Source: CAVSWT01 sp963775245
GTDB lineage: Bacteria; Bacteroidota; Ignavibacteria; Ignavibacteriales; Ignavibacteriaceae
Direction: 5' to 3'
DNA: 64,000 nucleotides
Assembly: GCA_963775245.1 (NCBI GenBank)
Contig: CAVZID010000040.1
Coordinates: forward strand, 434,001 to 498,000
Shown here piece by piece: positions 42,549 to 51,806 of this stretch. Position 1 is the stretch's first letter. Each line of letters starts with the position of its first letter. A program made the translations under genes and the position numbers. The notes below the pieces were generated by a model. It saw only the letters and a list, made by a program, of their open reading frames with translations, made no database searches and was not told the origin of the DNA.

Positions 42549-45137
42549 ATGAAAGCTTCATTTAAATCTTTATTCTTCTTATTCTTTGTTTGTCCATTCT
42601 TTTTACATCCTCAATCAATAACAAATTTTAATATTGAGAGCTACAAACAGTTTTTAAACTCGCACCAAAATATGGATGCAGAACAGCTTTTACAAGATCA
42701 TGATGCCGGAAAATTTGATGCTAATATTAATGCCGATTATTCTTCAGCAGATTATTTCGACAGCATAGATGTAAAGTATAATCTTACCAATTATGAAAAA
42801 TCCTTGCTTAATAAAAATGGATTTATGGTAAGTGAAAGATTATCCAAAGGTTCTTTCGGAGAAGCTTTCCTGGATATTTATCATAAAGATCTTCCCGTAT
42901 TTATTTCTACTGATGCTATACTACAAGCATTTCATGTTTCTTATGATAGAATTTTGAAAGACATGGAAATTGCAGTTTTAATCGATCAGCTTTCAACATT
43001 ATTAGAACAGCTACATTCGCAAATGCCGCAGCTTGAAAATAAATATTCAAGCTTTTCCGAAATGAATCAAATGCTGCGTGATGTAGATGTTTATTTTACT
43101 GTCGCAAGAAAATTGCTTGATGAAAATGTATCTCCATACTATACAGAGGATGCAGAAAAAATAAATCATCTTTATAATAGGGCCATTGAAGCAAATGGCT
43201 TTGCTGTGGATACATTATTTGCACATGCAGGAGTTAAAGTAGATTGGAGTCAATTTAAACCACGTGGCCATTATGACAATGACCAATTTCCTCAGCTAAA
43301 AAATTATTTTAGGGCCATGATGTGGCTTGGTAGAATCGAAATATATTTAATTCCCCCAGGTGCCGTTGCTAAGGATCCTTTATTGATTCAAGGTTTTAAA
43401 GACGCTACAAGACAGACAATCGATTCATATTTAATAACAGAGCTTTTTGACATATCTAATTCATGGCAGTTGTATCATGATTTTGAATCTATAATTAAAT
43501 TTTTTGTTGGTGATCAAGATAATGTTACTCTAGATAATTTGTTATATATAAAAGATAAAATTCAATTAGGAAATGCAAGCGATTTACTTGACAGCTTAAA
43601 GCTTGTTGAATTCCAGGATACATTAAGCAATCAATCTTTTGCTAATCAATTAATCCTTTCACAAATATTAATGTCTGATCCTTTTACCCCTGACAGTATA
43701 AAACCAGCATCAGCATTTATGATGTTTGGGCAAAGGTTTGTTATTGATTCTTATGTAACTGGAAGTGTGGTTTATGATAGAATAAAATTTAATGGTGCTA
43801 AAATCTGCCGTCTTTTTCCATCCACATTAGACCCTATGTTTGCTTTGGGTAATGATGCCGCAGGCCAACTTTTAAAAACTGAACTTGATCAATATCATTA
43901 TGCTTCGAATCTTTCAGCCCTTCGTTATTTAATTAATTCTTATGGAACTGAATTCTGGGATAACACAATTTATAATATGTGGCTGAACTCAATAAGAAAA
44001 TTAAATCCTCCTAAGGATAGAGGTGTTTATCCAACTTTCATGAAAACAGCAGCATTTTGGCAGGAGAAATTAAACACACAGTTAACATCCTGGGCGCAGT
44101 TAAGGCATGATAATCTTTTATATGCGAAACAAAGTTATACCGGAGGAATAGTTTGTTCTTTCCCTTATTCTTATGTTGAACCATTCCCTGAATTTTATCA
44201 AACATTAAAGCACTTTGCTGAATTAGCAAATGTTAGATTTCAGTCTTTACCTTTTAAAAATGACTATTTGAAAACAAAAATTCTGGAATATTTAAAAGAT
44301 TTTGCGCCAATAATGGATAGTCTAAGTAGCATTGCTTCAAAAATATTAAATAAAGAATCCTTCACTTTGGAAGAAAAAGATTTTTTAAGAACAATGATAT
44401 ATGATACTCCTCCGGGTACTTATGGTGGGCCTGCTTACAACGGATGGTATCCAAAATTATTTTATGATGATAATGTATATACGCCAAAGGGTTTATTAGA
44501 TAATGATTACATTGTCGCTGATATACACACAACACCAACAAATTGTGCAGGAATAACTATTGGAGCAGTAACGCATGTTGGAACCGGCCCAATAAACCTT
44601 GGAATTTTTATTGCAAAACTTCCTAATGGAAACACCACTGCTTTTGTAGGTCCTTGTTTTAGTTACTTTGAATATGTTAGTACCAACTTTTTAAGACTGA
44701 CAGATCAAGAATGGGAAAATCAATACTTGTATTCTGCATTGCGGCCTTCATGGGTTAATCTATATTTAGCAGACAGCAGCGGAAATACAAAAGGGCAGGG
44801 ATTACAGTTAGTAACTTCCGTTGATAAAGATAATAATAAAATAATTCCTGAGACACATTTAATTGCTCAAAACTATCCGAACCCGTTTAATCCAAGTACA
44901 ATAATTAGTTTTACAGTTCCGTATGATTTAACAAATTCAATGACGGAGTTGGTAATATATAACATCCAGGGAATGATAGTTAAAAGATTAGTAAGGGAAG
45001 CGTTACCATCCGGAAGTTATTTAACCAGGTGGGATGGAACCAATGAAAGCGGAGTTAAAGTATCAAGCGGAATTTACATTTATAATTTAAGAGTTGCTGA
45101 TAAACAATTTTCCGGAAAGATGACTTTGTTTAAATAA
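42549..45137 (+). CDS. DUF3160-family secreted protein with T9SS sorting domain
   Basis: The 862-residue protein has a signal peptide (FFLFFVCPFFLHPQS), then a large DUF3160-type region recognisable by FISTDAILQAFHVSYDRILKDME (about 118-140), NDYIVADIHTTPTNCAG, and THVGTGPINLGIF. The last 85 residues are a sorting domain (NYPNPFNPSTIISF, then GTNESGVKVSSGIYIYNLR, FlgD-like). DUF3160 proteins are secreted and of unknown function. The gene is intact, with a GGGGAATTT leader before the ATG. It is followed by the beta-propeller gene after 90 bases on the same strand. Confidence 0.85.
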   Translation: MKASFKSLFFLFFVCPFFLHPQSITNFNIESYKQFLNSHQNMDAEQLLQDHDAGKFDANINADYSSADYFDSIDVKYNLTNYEKSLLNKNGFMVSERLSKGSFGEAFLDIYHKDLPVFISTDAILQAFHVSYDRILKDMEIAVLIDQLSTLLEQLHSQMPQLENKYSSFSEMNQMLRDVDVYFTVARKLLDENVSPYYTEDAEKINHLYNRAIEANGFAVDTLFAHAGVKVDWSQFKPRGHYDNDQFPQLKNYFRAMMWLGRIEIYLIPPGAVAKDPLLIQGFKDATRQTIDSYLITELFDISNSWQLYHDFESIIKFFVGDQDNVTLDNLLYIKDKIQLGNASDLLDSLKLVEFQDTLSNQSFANQLILSQILMSDPFTPDSIKPASAFMMFGQRFVIDSYVTGSVVYDRIKFNGAKICRLFPSTLDPMFALGNDAAGQLLKTELDQYHYASNLSALRYLINSYGTEFWDNTIYNMWLNSIRKLNPPKDRGVYPTFMKTAAFWQEKLNTQLTSWAQLRHDNLLYAKQSYTGGIVCSFPYSYVEPFPEFYQTLKHFAELANVRFQSLPFKNDYLKTKILEYLKDFAPIMDSLSSIASKILNKESFTLEEKDFLRTMIYDTPPGTYGGPAYNGWYPKLFYDDNVYTPKGLLDNDYIVADIHTTPTNCAGITIGAVTHVGTGPINLGIFIAKLPNGNTTAFVGPCFSYFEYVSTNFLRLTDQEWENQYLYSALRPSWVNLYLADSSGNTKGQGLQLVTSVDKDNNKIIPETHLIAQNYPNPFNPSTIISFTVPYDLTNSMTELVIYNIQGMIVKRLVREALPSGSYLTRWDGTNESGVKVSSGIYIYNLRVADKQFSGKMTLFK

Positions 45138-45226
45138 ATTAGGTATATCGCTTGGATTTTTAATTGAAAGAAATAATAAAATTGAATTTAATTGTTTTTT
45201 AAACTTTAATGCAGGGAGAAAATAAA

Positions 45227-47287
45227 TTGAAAAAGATTACTATATGTCTTGTTATATTAAATATTATTGTCTTCTTTAATGAGGCAAAATCCCAATGGAT
45301 AAAATCATATACCCCTTACAATGGATATGTAAGCTTCCTCTCAGTAATAGATTCAAGCATTTTTGCTGGTTCTAAAGGTAATTTGTTTTTATCGCATAAT
45401 AAAGGTAAAAATTGGACTTCAATTAGTCTAACAAATCCTAATATTGATATCACTTCAGTAAAAGAATATAATCATACATTTTATGCTAGTACTGAAGGAG
45501 AAGGAGTTTATTTATCTAATGATGGCTCTGATTGGCACCAAATAAATCATGGCCTGAATAATTTAAATATCATTTCTTTAGCTCTAAAAGATTCGATTTT
45601 ATTTGCTGGAACCGACGGAGATGGATTATTTTATACTACTAACAATGGTATTAGTTGGAATAATTCAAATCTTAAAAAATCAGGTTTATCAATAAGTGCT
45701 ATTAATGCTTTCGATTCTATTATAATTATCGGCTCGGATAAAGGAGAGATTTTTTTATCAACTAATTTGGGGAAAGATTGGATCACTTCTACAACAGATC
45801 TTAAATACCGAATCACTTCTTTTATATCTAAAGATAGTTTGATCTTTGCAAGTTCAGCAGGAAGTGGAGTTTATGTCTCAGTAGACAATGGTCAACAATG
45901 GAATCCGTGCAACAATGGAATTTATAATACGATGGTTACTTCATTGACAGTTTGTAATAAATCTATTTATGCAGGTACAACATTGAGTGGAGTTTTTCAT
46001 TCTAATAACGACGGTAAAAATTGGATTACTAGTTATGCTGGGTTAACAGATTCCGTTATTACAGCATTAGCAGCTTTGGACTCAAACGTTTTTGCAGGTA
46101 CTGAAAGGGGAGGTGTCTTTTGTTCTACAGATTACGGTAGTAGTTGGTTTGAAATGAATACTGGATTAATAAGTGCTAGAGTAGGTGTTTTTTTAACTGA
46201 CAGCACAAATATTTTTGCTGGTACTTTTGGGGCTGGCGTTCTATTATCTACGGATCAGGGTAAAAGCTGGACTGCACTTAATTCTGGTTTATCGGATTTA
46301 AATATTCTTTCTCTTGCAATCTACGATTCAACATTATACGCTGCCTCTGCTTATGATTGGGTTTTTAAATCGACTAATTATGGTAAAGATTGGGAACGTA
46401 TAAATTATGTTCAAGCTAGTCCAATGTCTCTCACAATGATTGATTCAATATTATTTGTAGCAACAGAAATTGACGGTGTTTATAAAACTATTGATGGAGG
46501 AAAAAGTTGGGATAATCTTGGACTAAGTTATGACTATTTAAATCCAATTGCATCTAAGGATTCTATGGTAATGGTTGGTTCCTTCATATATAAAGGAGTA
46601 TTTCTTTCTACAGACTATGGCAATAATTGGTCTTCTATTGGTGCACCCTATTCGTATTCATCAGTTAATTGTTTAGGGTGGGTTAAAGATAAAATTATTG
46701 TTGGGATAGATTATGGTATATATATTACCCAGGATTTAGGCGAACACTGGACAAGAAAAGATCCTTATAAACCAAATCCTAATACCGTAAATTGTATGGC
46801 AATCAAAGATTCTATTATTATTGCAGGTACTTATCATGGGACTTACATTTCAACAGACTGGGGGGAAAAATGGACTGCAATAGATTCTGGTTTATCTGGT
46901 CCTATTGATGCAGTTGCAATAATTGGTTCTAATGTTTTTGCTGGAGATGATAATGAAACTCTTTGGAAACGTTCATTAAATGAAGTAATAACTAGTGTGA
47001 AAATATCAAGAAAAGAAACTTTAACTCAATTTAAACTATTTCAAAATTATCCCAATCCATTTAATCCTACAACTACTATAGAATATCAAGTCCCAAAAGA
47101 ATCGAATGTGACTGTTAAAGTATTTGATATATTAGGTAGAGAAGTTGTTACTTTAGTAAATGAGCAAAAAATGGCAGGTTATTATCAAATAAAATTTGAT
47201 GCAACTAATCTGCCAACCGGAATTTATTTCTGCCGTATAAATGCAGAAAATTATTCAGCGGTAAATAAAATGCTGTTATTGAAATAA
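45227..47287 (+). CDS. T9SS protein with 14 diverged propeller repeats
   Basis: The TTG at 45227 is chosen because GGGAGAAAATAAA precedes it and the protein then begins with a clean signal peptide (KKITICLVILNIIVFF, cleavage near KSQW). An ATG six codons upstream exists. The mature part is 14 units of about 41 residues, with the blade pattern ALxxxDSxxFAGTxGxGVFxSTDxGxxW. It ends with a sorting domain (NYPNPFNPTTTIEYQ to YSAVNKMLLLK). It is about 686 residues long and uninterrupted. It is the AT-rich, diverged cousin of genes A and B and shares the count of 14 units and the overall length. Surface display is likely; the ligand is unknown. Confidence 0.85.
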   Translation: MKKITICLVILNIIVFFNEAKSQWIKSYTPYNGYVSFLSVIDSSIFAGSKGNLFLSHNKGKNWTSISLTNPNIDITSVKEYNHTFYASTEGEGVYLSNDGSDWHQINHGLNNLNIISLALKDSILFAGTDGDGLFYTTNNGISWNNSNLKKSGLSISAINAFDSIIIIGSDKGEIFLSTNLGKDWITSTTDLKYRITSFISKDSLIFASSAGSGVYVSVDNGQQWNPCNNGIYNTMVTSLTVCNKSIYAGTTLSGVFHSNNDGKNWITSYAGLTDSVITALAALDSNVFAGTERGGVFCSTDYGSSWFEMNTGLISARVGVFLTDSTNIFAGTFGAGVLLSTDQGKSWTALNSGLSDLNILSLAIYDSTLYAASAYDWVFKSTNYGKDWERINYVQASPMSLTMIDSILFVATEIDGVYKTIDGGKSWDNLGLSYDYLNPIASKDSMVMVGSFIYKGVFLSTDYGNNWSSIGAPYSYSSVNCLGWVKDKIIVGIDYGIYITQDLGEHWTRKDPYKPNPNTVNCMAIKDSIIIAGTYHGTYISTDWGEKWTAIDSGLSGPIDAVAIIGSNVFAGDDNETLWKRSLNEVITSVKISRKETLTQFKLFQNYPNPFNPTTTIEYQVPKESNVTVKVFDILGREVVTLVNEQKMAGYYQIKFDATNLPTGIYFCRINAENYSAVNKMLLLK

Positions 47288-47330
47288 ACATTAAAGTTAT
47301 TCAATCTCTTAAAGATTATAAGAAAATTTT

Positions 47331-47366
47331 AAACCCGGTTTCTTTAAGGAACCGGGTTTATTATTT
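47331..47366 (+). terminator. Strong terminator after the propeller gene
   Basis: AAACCCGGTT (47331-47340) pairs perfectly with AACCGGGTTT (47350-47359), followed by ATTATTTT. It lies 43 bases past the stop codon. Confidence 0.85.
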
Positions 47367-47391
47367 TAAATATCAATTATAGGAAATTGGT

Positions 47392-47556
47392 TTGAAGAAA
47401 AAAGAATGCCCGGCTTGTGCAATGGAAATTGATTCAAGTGAAAAAGTATGTCCTATTTGCGGATATGAATTTCCGCAAGAAAGCAAATCATTTAAAATTA
47501 TTGTTGTTGTTTTAATAATTCTTTTTTTGCTGTTCATATTAAACATTTTATTGTAG
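47392..47556 (+). CDS. Small zinc-ribbon membrane protein (54 aa)
   Basis: A TTG start, preceded by AGGAAATTGG, opens a frame for MKKKECPACAMEIDSSEKVCP, then ICGYEFPQESKS and a single membrane helix KIIVVVLIILFLLFILNILL at the C-terminus. The two C-P-x-C knuckles make a zinc ribbon facing the cytosol. Small zinc-ribbon/TM proteins like this are widespread, but their role is unknown. The stop codon TAG lies inside the GTAG edge of an inverted-repeat element. It is short, but the Cys spacing and membrane helix make it convincing. Confidence 0.75.
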   Translation: MKKKECPACAMEIDSSEKVCPICGYEFPQESKSFKIIVVVLIILFLLFILNILL

Positions 47557-47632
47557 AACAGACATTCTTGTCTATTCATTTAATTAATAATATTCACCAA
47601 CCTGAGTTGACGGACAAGAATGTCTGGCCTAC
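47553..47632. repeat. Inverted-repeat element overlapping the zinc-ribbon stop codon
   Basis: CAGACATTCTTGTC (47559-47572) and its exact reverse complement (47613-47626) bound about 40 bases. Both arms extend to GTAG with two mismatches in between. Each arm is itself near-palindromic (GACA/TGTC). It resembles a small miniature element; the left edge supplies the last bases and stop of the small gene. Confidence 0.7.
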
Positions 47633-47740
47633 ATTTAATTCCTAACAATAATTTTATTAGAATTGCTCACTATGTGAAAAGTTTAATTAATATTTTATAT
47701 TTGTTTTAACACTTCCTGGCATTTGCATGTAATTGACTTA

Positions 47741-49042
47741 ATGAATAACAACAAAAAATATTCACATCAAATAAATTTAAATTTAAATGTCCGTGGACTC
47801 CCTCAATCTGCAACTTTATCCATTAATGAAAGAAGCAATGAATTAATCCAACAAGGGAGGAAAATATATAAGCTTGGGCTGGGACAGTCTCCATTTCCGG
47901 TTCCTAAATCAGTAGTGGAAGCTTTGCAAAAAAATGCTTATCAAAAAGATTACCTGCCAGTAAAAGGATTATATAAGCTGCGAGAAGCTGTTGCTGAATA
48001 TCATTCACGTGAACAAGAAATAACTCATTCAGCAGATGATGTTTTAATTGGCCCTGGTTCAAAAGAATTAATGTTCCTGCTTCAATTAGTTTATTACGGT
48101 GATTTAGTAATTCCAACTCCAAGCTGGGTTTCATACGCTCCTCAAGCACACATTATTGGGAGGCATGTAAGGTGGCTTCCTACTCAGAAGGAGGAGAAGT
48201 GGCTTTTATCTGCCGGTGATTTGATTGAACATTGCAAAACAGATCCCGATAAACCAAGAATAGTAATTTTAAATTATCCTTCAAACCCTGTTGGAATAAC
48301 TTATTCTACAAGTGAATTAAAAGAGATTGCTCTTGTAGCAAAGCAGCATAAAATAATTTTACTTTCAGATGAGATTTATGGTGAATTAACATTTAAAGGA
48401 AATCATACTTCAATTTCACAGTTTTATCCTGAGGGAACAATTATAAGCAGCGGTTTAAGTAAATGGTGCGGCGCGGGTGGATGGAGATTAGGAACTTTTA
48501 CATTTCCTCCGGCTCTCAGATGGCTGCTTGATTCAATGTCTGTAGTTGCAAGTGAAACTTTTACTGCAACTAGCGCTCCAATACAACACGCTGCAATAGT
48601 AGCGTTCAAAGGAGGAAGGGGTATTGAAAAATATCTTTGGCGGGCGAGATGGGTATTAGAAAAATTAGGAACCACCATTTCTGAAAAATTAAAATCAAAC
48701 GGAATTTTTACAGTCAATCCTTCAGGAGCCTTTTATCTATTTGTTTCGTTCGATTCATTTAAAGAGGGGCTGAATTTAAAAGGTATAACATCAAGCGAGA
48801 TTTTATGCGAACGTCTTTTGGAAGAAAAAGGTGTGGCGATATTACCCGGAACAGTATTCGGAAGGCCTCCTGAGGAACTAACTGCTAGAATAGCTTACGT
48901 AAATTTTAACGGCAACAAAGCGATGGAAGAAGCTTTGCTATTGAATTCTAAAGGCGCTATCGATGATAAGTTCATAAAGAAGTGTTGCATGGACTCTCTT
49001 AAAGCAATAGATTTGATTTGTGAATGGGTGCAAAGTATTTAA
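47741..49042 (+). CDS. Class I/II PLP-dependent aminotransferase
   Basis: The protein is about 433 residues from the ATG at 47741 (an in-frame TTG at 47723 would add six). It shows the family pattern: YLPVKGLYKLREAVAEYH, IGPGSKELMFLL for the PLP phosphate, ILNYPSNPVGITYS (Asn/Pro contact), LLSDEIYGELTF (Asp for the pyridine N), and the Lys in SSGLSKWCGAGGWRLG, followed by Arg for the substrate carboxylate. It belongs to the aspartate-aminotransferase-like branch, but the substrate cannot be told. Monocistronic. Confidence 0.9.
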   Translation: MNNNKKYSHQINLNLNVRGLPQSATLSINERSNELIQQGRKIYKLGLGQSPFPVPKSVVEALQKNAYQKDYLPVKGLYKLREAVAEYHSREQEITHSADDVLIGPGSKELMFLLQLVYYGDLVIPTPSWVSYAPQAHIIGRHVRWLPTQKEEKWLLSAGDLIEHCKTDPDKPRIVILNYPSNPVGITYSTSELKEIALVAKQHKIILLSDEIYGELTFKGNHTSISQFYPEGTIISSGLSKWCGAGGWRLGTFTFPPALRWLLDSMSVVASETFTATSAPIQHAAIVAFKGGRGIEKYLWRARWVLEKLGTTISEKLKSNGIFTVNPSGAFYLFVSFDSFKEGLNLKGITSSEILCERLLEEKGVAILPGTVFGRPPEELTARIAYVNFNGNKAMEEALLLNSKGAIDDKFIKKCCMDSLKAIDLICEWVQSI

Positions 49043-49171
49043 ATTATTTTTAACTTATTCAACCAAATATAGATAGTTTAAAATATTTCTATTTAGTATA
49101 AATTTTTTTTAATCTTTAAATTGTCAGTCTAGGTTTACGGAAGATTGACATTTCAATATCTTCGACAAGCC

Positions 49172-49191
49172 TGTCTGCCGACAGGCAGACA
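49172..49191. repeat. 8-bp palindrome upstream of crcB
   Basis: TGTCTGCC (49172-49179) pairs with GGCAGACA (49184-49191) around GACA. It is GC-rich against an AT-rich background and lies 55 bases before crcB. No T-run follows. It is probably another small intergenic palindrome; it does not resemble a fluoride riboswitch. Confidence 0.6.
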
Positions 49192-49245
49192 CAGTGTGGT
49201 ATAATAAAAATAATAAATTCACTCAATCAGTTTTATTTATAAAGT

Positions 49246-49617
49246 ATGATAAATTATTTAGTTGTTTCTTTTGGCGCTGCGGCAGGCGGTGCATTAAGGT
49301 ATTGGCTTTCAAATTACACTTATAAATTTTTCCCTCCCACATTCCCTTATGGAACTTTAGTAGTGAATGTTATTGGCAGCTTTCTACTGGGAATATTTAT
49401 GTTTTATTTTGACGAGAAAGAAATGTTAAGTTCACATATAAGAATATTTTTAGCTGTCGGTTTTTGCGGCGGATTTACAACATTTTCTTCTTTTTCATTT
49501 GAGACTATGAACTTATTTAGGGATTCACAAATAGGATTAGGCTTCTTAAATATTGCTTTGAATATTTCACTTTGTTTGATTGGAGTTTACCTGGCATATC
49601 TAATTTCAAAAATATGA
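49246..49617 (+). CDS. crcB: Fluoride ion channel CrcB/Fluc
   Basis: The 123-residue membrane protein has four helices and the family motifs GAAAGGALRYWLS (helix 1), YGTLVVNVIGSFLLGIF (helix 2, with the conserved Asn), and GFCGGFTTFSSFSFE (helix 3, with the Phe box and the sodium-binding TTFSSF stretch). It works as a dual-topology dimer that lets fluoride leave the cell. The DUF190 gene follows after 10 bases. Confidence 0.95.
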   Translation: MINYLVVSFGAAAGGALRYWLSNYTYKFFPPTFPYGTLVVNVIGSFLLGIFMFYFDEKEMLSSHIRIFLAVGFCGGFTTFSSFSFETMNLFRDSQIGLGFLNIALNISLCLIGVYLAYLISKI

Positions 49618-49627
49618 AAGTAAAAAA

Positions 49628-49978
49628 ATGCATATCAACGGTGAAGCAAAACTATTAAGAATTTTTATAGGGGAAAGTGATAAACACGGTTCTATATCTG
49701 TTTATGAAAAAATAGTTATAGAAGCCCGCAAAGAAGGATTAGCTGGCGCAACTGTGCTCAAGGGAGTGATGGGTTTTGGTGGTAACAGTAGAATCCACTC
49801 ATCAAAGATTTTAAGATTGTCGGAAGACCTTCCACTCATTATTGAAATAGTTGATGAACTTCCTAAGATAGAAAAATTTATTCCAATGCTTGATATTATT
49901 TTTGAAGAGTCTAACTGCGGTGGATTAATCACAATTGAAAAAGCAGATATTATTAAATACACTGCGAATAAGAAATAA
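49628..49978 (+). CDS. DUF190 (PII-like) protein
   Basis: The 116-residue cytosolic protein matches DUF190: AKLLRIFIGESDKHGSISVYEKIVIEARKEGLAGATVLKGVMGFG, then SEDLPLIIEIVDELPKIEKF. The ferredoxin-like PII fold forms trimers and is often encoded next to crcB, as here. A regulatory role on the channel is inferred from this linkage. Confidence 0.93.
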   Translation: MHINGEAKLLRIFIGESDKHGSISVYEKIVIEARKEGLAGATVLKGVMGFGGNSRIHSSKILRLSEDLPLIIEIVDELPKIEKFIPMLDIIFEESNCGGLITIEKADIIKYTANKK

Positions 49979-50226
49979 ATTTCTAACTTGAAAAAAATCG
50001 GGTTGATTTTTTATTTATATAAATTATTTTAAATCACCAGCGTGTTTATAACCACAAAATAAATCCATTCATTTATCTATCCTTATTCAATTCAATCTGA
50101 AATATTGTTTTATTAATCTTTTTTAATAAATAATTAACAATAATTTAATTTTAGAATCATACTCTGTTAACATTCTACTTGTAAGTTCGATAATAAAATA
50201 GACGTAATTTATACAAAGGTGAAATA

Positions 50227-50433
50227 ATGAAAGAACAGAGTAGAGTTAAATTAAAATTACCGCAAATAAAATTTACATTAGATAAAGAAAATAAATATGA
50301 ATCCATTGTAAATTTTAAATTCAGGAAACCCATGGATGAAATTTTTAATGATGATATTAAAGAAAATGAATGGGCTCAGGAATATTATTTGATTTATAAC
50401 TCATACGAAATGTTATATAGGAATGATGCTTAG
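50227..50433 (+). CDS. Small hypothetical protein (68 aa)
   Basis: The frame from ATG at 50227 (leader AAAGGTGAAATAATG) encodes a charged 68-residue protein, EQSRVKLKLPQIKFTLDKEN, then NEWAQEYYLIYNSYEMLYRNDA. There is no membrane segment or Cys. Codon use is like its neighbours and a good ribosome binding site is present, so it is probably real. It converges on argH with only two bases between the stops. Function unknown. Confidence 0.55.
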   Translation: MKEQSRVKLKLPQIKFTLDKENKYESIVNFKFRKPMDEIFNDDIKENEWAQEYYLIYNSYEMLYRNDA

Positions 50434-50435
50434 AA

Positions 50436-51806
50436 TTATTTAAACAGATTCTGCCAGTATTCAATTTTTTCTTTAACATAGGTTGGGTTAGGGGAACCAA
50501 AAGTTTTTTTTCTTTCCAATGAAGTTTTAATTTCAAAACATTCCAGTACTGTCTCATCAAAAACCGGATCAATTTGTTTTAACATTTCCAATGTAACATT
50601 TTTAAAATTCAAATTTTTGTCTTCTAATTCTTTAACAAGTTTCCCGACAATTTCATGTGCTTTCCTAAATGGAATTCCTTTTAACACCAGCCAATCAGCT
50701 ACATCTGTAGATAGTATGAAATCGCCATCAAGTTCTTCGACAAATCTTTCTTTATTAATTTTGATTCCTTGCAGCATACCGGACATTATTTGAAGTGAAT
50801 CAGAATAAATAAAATATGAATCAAACAAAGGTTCTTTGTCTTCTTGCAAATCTCTATTATAACTAAGAGGAAGAGACTTCATTGTAGAAATTAAAGACAC
50901 ATAATTGCCATAAGCTTTTCCGGTTTTACCTCTAATTAATTCAGCCATATCGGGATTTTTTTTCTGAGGCATTAATGATGAGCCTGTTGAATATTCATCA
51001 CTTAATTTTATGAAGTTCCATTCACTTGTAGACCAGATAATTATCTCTTCGCATAATCTGCTTAGATGCATCATTCCAATTGAAACCGTATTTAGAAAAT
51101 CAATAATGAAATCTCTATTAGAAACCGAGTCCAAAGCATTTGTTGTAGGTGACTCGAATCCTAATTTATTTGCTGTGAATTCTCTATCAAGTGGAAGAGT
51201 TGATCCAGCCAAAGCACCAGAACCAAGAGGGGAGTCAGATATGGATTTAATTATAAACTTTATCCTATCCTTATCTCTTTCAAGCATTTCAATGTAAGCA
51301 AGAAAATGAAAAGCTAAAGAAATTGGTTGAGCACGCTGCAAATGCGTATAGCCGGGAATAATTGTTTCAACATTATCTTTGGATAGATTAAGAAGTGTTA
51401 TTTGAAAATCTGTAATTTTTTGAATGATTGAATTACATGATTTTCGAAGCCATAATTTTACATCTGTGGCAACCTGGTCATTCCGGCTTCTGCCGGTATG
51501 TAGTTTACCGGCAGTGTCGCCAATTAGTTCGAATAGTTTTGCTTCAATTACAGAATGGATATCTTCAAATTCACTTTCGTCTGGCTTCCATTTTCCGTTT
51601 GTCCATTCATCTTTTATTTGTTTTAAGCCGTCAACTATTTTTTTAGATTCTTCAGTTGAAATAAGATTCACATGAGCAAGCATTTCTGCATGAGCTATGC
51701 TTCCGTCAATATCTTCTTCAATCAAAAGAATATCAAACTTTAGGGACGATGAAAATTTAAGGGCTTTATTATTCAGTACTGTATTAAATCTTCCGCCCCA
51801 CAACAT
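50436..51806 (-). CDS. argH: Argininosuccinate lyase
   Basis: The enzyme splits argininosuccinate into arginine and fumarate. The 456 residues carry AKLFELIGDTAGKLHTGRSRNDQVATD near 90-115, PGYTHLQRAQPISLAFHFLAY (catalytic His), and the flexible fumarase-family loop GSSLMPQKKNPDMAELIRGK with the catalytic Ser. It is the last gene of argCJBDRGH; its ATG shares one base with the argG stop (TAATG), so the two are coupled. Confidence 0.97.
   Translation of the reverse strand: MLWGGRFNTVLNNKALKFSSSLKFDILLIEEDIDGSIAHAEMLAHVNLISTEESKKIVDGLKQIKDEWTNGKWKPDESEFEDIHSVIEAKLFELIGDTAGKLHTGRSRNDQVATDVKLWLRKSCNSIIQKITDFQITLLNLSKDNVETIIPGYTHLQRAQPISLAFHFLAYIEMLERDKDRIKFIIKSISDSPLGSGALAGSTLPLDREFTANKLGFESPTTNALDSVSNRDFIIDFLNTVSIGMMHLSRLCEEIIIWSTSEWNFIKLSDEYSTGSSLMPQKKNPDMAELIRGKTGKAYGNYVSLISTMKSLPLSYNRDLQEDKEPLFDSYFIYSDSLQIMSGMLQGIKINKERFVEELDGDFILSTDVADWLVLKGIPFRKAHEIVGKLVKELEDKNLNFKNVTLEMLKQIDPVFDETVLECFEIKTSLERKKTFGSPNPTYVKEKIEYWQNLFK

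Noticed and set aside
49043..49245. Fluoride riboswitch upstream of crcB
   Set aside because: I looked for the conserved GGCGAUGG / pseudoknot layout and found only an unrelated 8-bp palindrome.
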